This document shows, in pieces, positions 6,743-8,968 of a DNA stretch of 8,968 bases; the first letter of the stretch is position 1, and each line of letters starts with the position of its first letter. The stretch spans positions 1 to 8,968 of the forward strand of contig DNFA01000009.1 of the NCBI GenBank assembly GCA_003487665.1, given 5' to 3'. Below the pieces are notes generated by a model. The model was not told the DNA's origin, did not search any database, and worked only from the letters and a program-made list of their open reading frames with translations. This DNA comes from Oscillibacter sp. GTDB lineage: Bacteria; Bacillota; Clostridia; Oscillospirales; Oscillospiraceae. The position numbers were made by a program, and so were the translations under genes.

Positions 6743-7522
6743 TTATCTGATCTCGATCCGCTCCACGGCGGTGCACAGGCCGGTGGCGCTGTCCAGCGTG
6801 AACAGGCAGCCCTGCGCGGAGCAGGGACCCTCCGCCGCCTGATACCGCCCCGGCAGCCCGCCCAGGAAGAACTCCACCGACTGCTCAGGCCGGATGCCCA
6901 GCACGGAGCGGATGGGTCCCGTCATGCCCAGATCGGTGACGTAGCCGGTGCCCTTGGGGAACACCTGCATGTCGGCGGTGGGCACGTGGGTATGGGTGCC
7001 CCACAGGGCGGACACGCGGCCATCCAGATAGTAGGCCAGCGCCAGCTTTTCGCTGGTGGCGCCCGCGTGGAACTCCACCAGCGTAAAGGTGGGCTTGTCC
7101 GTCTGGGCGCGCAGCAGCTTGTCCGCCGTGGTGAAGGGATTCTCCGCGTTGAAATCCAGGTCGCACCGGCCGATCAGCACCAGCACCGCCACGGAAAACG
7201 CGCCGCAGTCGATGAGCTGCCAGCCGTGTCCCGGCGCGCGGCCGGTGAAGTTGGCCGGGCGCAGGATATAGCGCTCCTCGTCCAGATATGTGGCGATCTG
7301 GGGCTTGCCGAAGGTGTGGTTGCCCAGCGTCACCACGTCCGCGCCGGCGGCGAACAGAGCCTCCGCCTGCGGGCGGGTCAGGCCGCTGCCGGAGATGTTC
7401 TCCCCGTTGACCACGGTGAAGCGCACATTACGCTCCTTTTTGAACGCCCGCAGCTTCTTTTCCAGAAGCTGTAAGCCTGTCTCGCTGGCCACATCGCCCA
7501 GCGCCAGAATGTTGTATTCCAC
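6743..7522 (-). CDS. ymdB: YmdB-family metallophosphoesterase (2',3'-cyclic nucleotide phosphodiesterase type)
   Basis: This 259-residue protein matches the YmdB family in length and order of motifs. Characterised YmdB in Bacillus hydrolyses cyclic nucleotides, interacts functionally with RNase Y and affects biofilm and motility decisions. Metal-site residues are D10 (LALGDV), E41-N42 (NGEN), N68-H69 (LGNHT), H152 (EFHAG), and H177/H179 (GTHTHV). The start is GTG 7522: AAGGAGG (7537-7531) lies 8 nt before it, and translation from there gives the expected N-terminal strand EYNILALGD. Any upstream ATG in frame (7633) would lie inside the lipoprotein gene. Odd points are EFHAG where I recall DFHAE or DFHGE as usual, and HTFGK where HTWDK is typical. 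It follows the lipoprotein gene after 17 bp. Confidence 0.9.
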   Translation of the reverse strand: MEYNILALGDVASETGLQLLEKKLRAFKKERNVRFTVVNGENISGSGLTRPQAEALFAAGADVVTLGNHTFGKPQIATYLDEERYILRPANFTGRAPGHGWQLIDCGAFSVAVLVLIGRCDLDFNAENPFTTADKLLRAQTDKPTFTLVEFHAGATSEKLALAYYLDGRVSALWGTHTHVPTADMQVFPKGTGYVTDLGMTGPIRSVLGIRPEQSVEFFLGGLPGRYQAAEGPCSAQGCLFTLDSATGLCTAVERIEIR

Positions 7523-7530
7523 GGAATACG

Positions 7531-7537
7531 CCTCCTT
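7531..7537 (-). promoter_or_regulatory. Ribosome binding site supporting the GTG start of ymdB
   Basis: AAGGAGG on the minus strand lies 8 nt before GTG 7522 and just beyond the stop of the lipoprotein gene (7540). It decides for the GTG start over any longer reading. Confidence 0.8.
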
Positions 7538-7539
7538 GC

Positions 7540-8799
7540 TCAGTCGTTCCAGCCGATGATCTTCGTCAGCTGGCGGTTGGTATAGTAATACGCGGACGCG
7601 GGAAAATTCCGCAGATCCGCCGTGTTGGAGCACAGCAGATAGTCCACCACCGCGCCGTTCTCGTCCTTGATCGTGTCCAGAATGACGGTGGTGTGGTTGG
7701 CCGGCTCCTCCACACCCATGGTGATGATGTCGCCTGTCTCGCCGGTGAAATAGGGGGCGTTCACCACAGCCACAAGGCCGTGCTCCCGCTCCGCCGCGGC
7801 GTACTCCAGGAACCAGCCCACATTGACCCAGGGCAGCGTGGTCTGGCTGGCGCTGTACCAGTACCAGCCCGTCTCGTAGCCGCCGGAGGTGTCCATGGGG
7901 ATGCCGCCGGACAGCAGCACCTGGGAGCCGAAGTTCATGCAGTTGCCGCCGTAGTCGTCATAGGCCTTGAAGTCCCCGTTCCGCTTGCCCACATAGGAGA
8001 GCATATACTGCCGGGCGGCGGCGCGGTCGTAGGGATGGGCGGCGGTGGCGGACACCGTCTGTTCATCGCGGGGCAGCTCACGCCGCGCCTGAATGTAGTC
8101 GGTGATGGCGGGGAAGTTCCTGTCCTGCTGCGTCTCCTCGTCGTAGTCGGCGCTGTAATAGGCGTTGTCGTCCGACCAGTGCCTGACGATGAGCCAGCGG
8201 TCGCCCACGCCCCGCAGGGTGAAGGTGTGCTTGATGCCGAACTGCTCCGAGGGGATACCGTTCAGCCCGGCGAAGTACGTCACGTTGCTCTCCCGCAGCA
8301 CCATGTCCACGTCGCCCTCCGTCTCCTCCGACGGGGTAATGGACACACAGCGCAGGGCGTAGCTGTACGAGGTCATGGTCAGGTCGATGGGCGACAGCTT
8401 GCGGATGACGCACAGGTCGTGCCAGATGGTCTTGTGGTAGACCACCTCCTTCGGCTCCGCGAACAGGTCGGCGGGGTCAATGACCCGCAGCTGACCGATG
8501 GACTGGTAGTAGCAGTCCATGAAATCCAGCAGCAGCAGCTCCTGTCCCACGGTCATGCCGTTGGCCGCCGCGCCGCTGATGCGCTCAAAGTCCCGGCTGA
8601 CAAGCTCCGGCTCGCCCTGCCCGCTCCACACATCGTCATGGCGGCGGTGCCAGACCTCCGTCTCGTCCACGTCGGCGGTCAGGTGCTGCTCCTCCGGCGG
8701 GAGCTCGTCCGGCTGGTCATTGTCTCCGGTAACGGTCAGGCAGCCGGTCATGCTCAATGCCATGGCCAGCAGCAGGATCAACAGTACAAAACGTTTCAT
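7540..8799 (-). CDS. Lipoprotein with C-terminal Amidase_6-like cysteine hydrolase domain
   Basis: This is a 419-residue predicted lipoprotein. Residues 1-19 are a signal peptide ending in the lipobox SMTGC, with lipidated C20, followed by an acidic tether (21-45). Residues 65-235 are a mixed alpha/beta region without a firm assignment; the FTLRGVGDRWLIVRHWSDD stretch (193-211) resembles the exported domain often seen before this amidase. Residues 256-419 match the putative amidase domain: YDRAAARQYMLSYVGKRN opens it, C287 lies in GGNCMNFGSQ, H369 in NHTTVIL, and SNTADLRNFP (391-400) gives a likely third polar residue. The motif around C287 differs from the usual GGDCTNF. Such proteins are thought to act on the cell wall, but the substrate is unknown. 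ATG 8799 is chosen: GGAGG (8813-8809) is 9 nt before it, whereas ATG 8808 abuts the site. The gene has its own promoter and sits between rny and ymdB. Confidence 0.88.
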   Translation of the reverse strand: MKRFVLLILLLAMALSMTGCLTVTGDNDQPDELPPEEQHLTADVDETEVWHRRHDDVWSGQGEPELVSRDFERISGAAANGMTVGQELLLLDFMDCYYQSIGQLRVIDPADLFAEPKEVVYHKTIWHDLCVIRKLSPIDLTMTSYSYALRCVSITPSEETEGDVDMVLRESNVTYFAGLNGIPSEQFGIKHTFTLRGVGDRWLIVRHWSDDNAYYSADYDEETQQDRNFPAITDYIQARRELPRDEQTVSATAAHPYDRAAARQYMLSYVGKRNGDFKAYDDYGGNCMNFGSQVLLSGGIPMDTSGGYETGWYWYSASQTTLPWVNVGWFLEYAAAEREHGLVAVVNAPYFTGETGDIITMGVEEPANHTTVILDTIKDENGAVVDYLLCSNTADLRNFPASAYYYTNRQLTKIIGWND

Positions 8800-8808
8800 G
8801 CTTTCCAT

Positions 8809-8813
8809 CCTCC
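8809..8813 (-). promoter_or_regulatory. Ribosome binding site deciding the lipoprotein start
   Basis: The minus strand reads GGAGGATGGAAAGCATG. The first ATG (8808) has no spacer from GGAGG, while the second (8799) has 9 nt and begins a proper lipoprotein signal (MKRFVLLILL). Confidence 0.7.
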
Positions 8814-8843
8814 ACGGGGTACGACGTTGTCTCTGTACCGCTC

Positions 8844-8872
8844 ATTATAACAAAAGCGGAGCAGGTGTGCAA
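8844..8872 (-). promoter_or_regulatory. Consensus-like sigma-A promoter of the lipoprotein-ymdB operon
   Basis: On the minus strand TTGCAC (8872-8867) and TATAAT (8849-8844) are separated by exactly 17 bp. The -10 is a perfect consensus match and the -35 matches four of six positions (TTGACA). Transcription should begin near 8837, leaving a leader of about 40 nt before ATG 8799. The -35 and spacer lie within the rny terminator hairpin and its U-run. Confidence 0.85.
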
Positions 8873-8886
8873 CGCACACCTGCTCC
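8851..8886 (-). terminator. Intrinsic terminator of rny, overlapping the next promoter
   Basis: GGAGCAGGTGTGC (minus strand, 8886-8874) pairs perfectly over 13 bp with 8870-8858 around a 3-nt loop, followed by GCTTTTG. The U-run is short (four), so read-through into the downstream operon is possible. The hairpin starts 17 bp past the rny stop codon. Confidence 0.8.
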
Positions 8887-8903
8887 GGGTGGATATTAAA
8901 TTT

Positions 8904-8968
8904 TTATTTCGCGTACTCCACGACCTTCGTCTCGCGCAGGACGTGTACCTTGATCTGGCCGGGGTATT
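8904..8968 (-). CDS. rny: RNase Y, C-terminal end (partial)
   Basis: Only the last 20 codons and TAA stop are in the window; the rest lies beyond the right edge. The translated end is YPGQIKVHVLRETKVVEYAK, which matches the highly conserved RNase Y C-terminus (PGQIKV, then RET, then EYAK or DYAK). RNase Y is a membrane-anchored endoribonuclease with KH and HD domains that starts mRNA decay in Firmicutes. Its place upstream of ymdB agrees with the common rny-ymdB arrangement, although here a lipoprotein gene intervenes. Confidence rests on a short but diagnostic tail and on context. Confidence 0.88.
   Translation of the reverse strand, partial: YPGQIKVHVLRETKVVEYAK

Noticed and set aside
7523..7633. 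An ATG start for ymdB at 7633
   Set aside because: It would put 37 non-homologous residues in front of the phosphoesterase fold and overlap the lipoprotein gene. The GTG at 7522 has a well-spaced AAGGAGG.
7693..8850. A 385-codon plus-strand open frame opposite the lipoprotein gene
   Set aside because: There is no recognisable domain, and it runs through the promoter leader and ribosome binding site of a convincing minus-strand gene.

Overview
This window looks like a chromosomal segment of a GC-rich Firmicute, most likely a gut Oscillospirales/Clostridia-type organism. That placement is inferred from four things: strong GGAGG-type ribosome binding sites, the pairing of RNase Y with YmdB, a secreted multidomain protein with a type I dockerin, and a cluster of short GC-rich palindromes ending in 'CCGCCCTACA'/'CCGCCCCTACA' of a kind I associate with such genomes. 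All supported genes are on the minus strand, so the window reads from right to left.

Right edge (8904-8968): the last 20 codons of RNase Y (rny). Its terminator hairpin (8858-8886 plus a short U-run) overlaps the -35 element and spacer of a consensus-like sigma-A promoter (TTGCAC, 17 bp, TATAAT). That promoter drives the next unit.

Middle (4120-8799): a tightly packed five-gene run. In transcription order it holds a lipoprotein with an Amidase_6-like cysteine hydrolase domain, a YmdB-family metallophosphodiesterase (GTG start), a YbaK-family aminoacyl-tRNA deacylase, an SbcD/Mre11/YhaO-like metallophosphoesterase, and a type I cytoplasmic L-asparaginase. Gaps run from 0 to 44 bp, and a strong intrinsic terminator at 3922-3947 closes the unit. 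The run looks like one transcription unit. Its themes are RNA and nucleotide turnover (RNase Y and YmdB), translation quality control (YbaK) and amino acid metabolism (asparaginase). A joint pathway is not evident.

Intergenic stretch (3796-4119, about 320 bp): it holds a composite palindromic repeat cluster, the operon terminator, and a probable extended -10 promoter for the next gene.

Left (115-3795): one large secreted protein of 1226 residues. It has a signal peptide, an acidic E/A/P/T-rich linker, a large beta-rich region with weak RCC1-like motifs, a thioredoxin-like domain with CGNC and a cis-Pro motif, a CAP/SCP domain, and a C-terminal type I dockerin. This architecture is the most unusual item here. 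Two hairpins (23-64 and 66-94) follow it and probably terminate transcription, possibly in both directions. I found no tRNA, rRNA, CRISPR array, riboswitch or insertion sequence.
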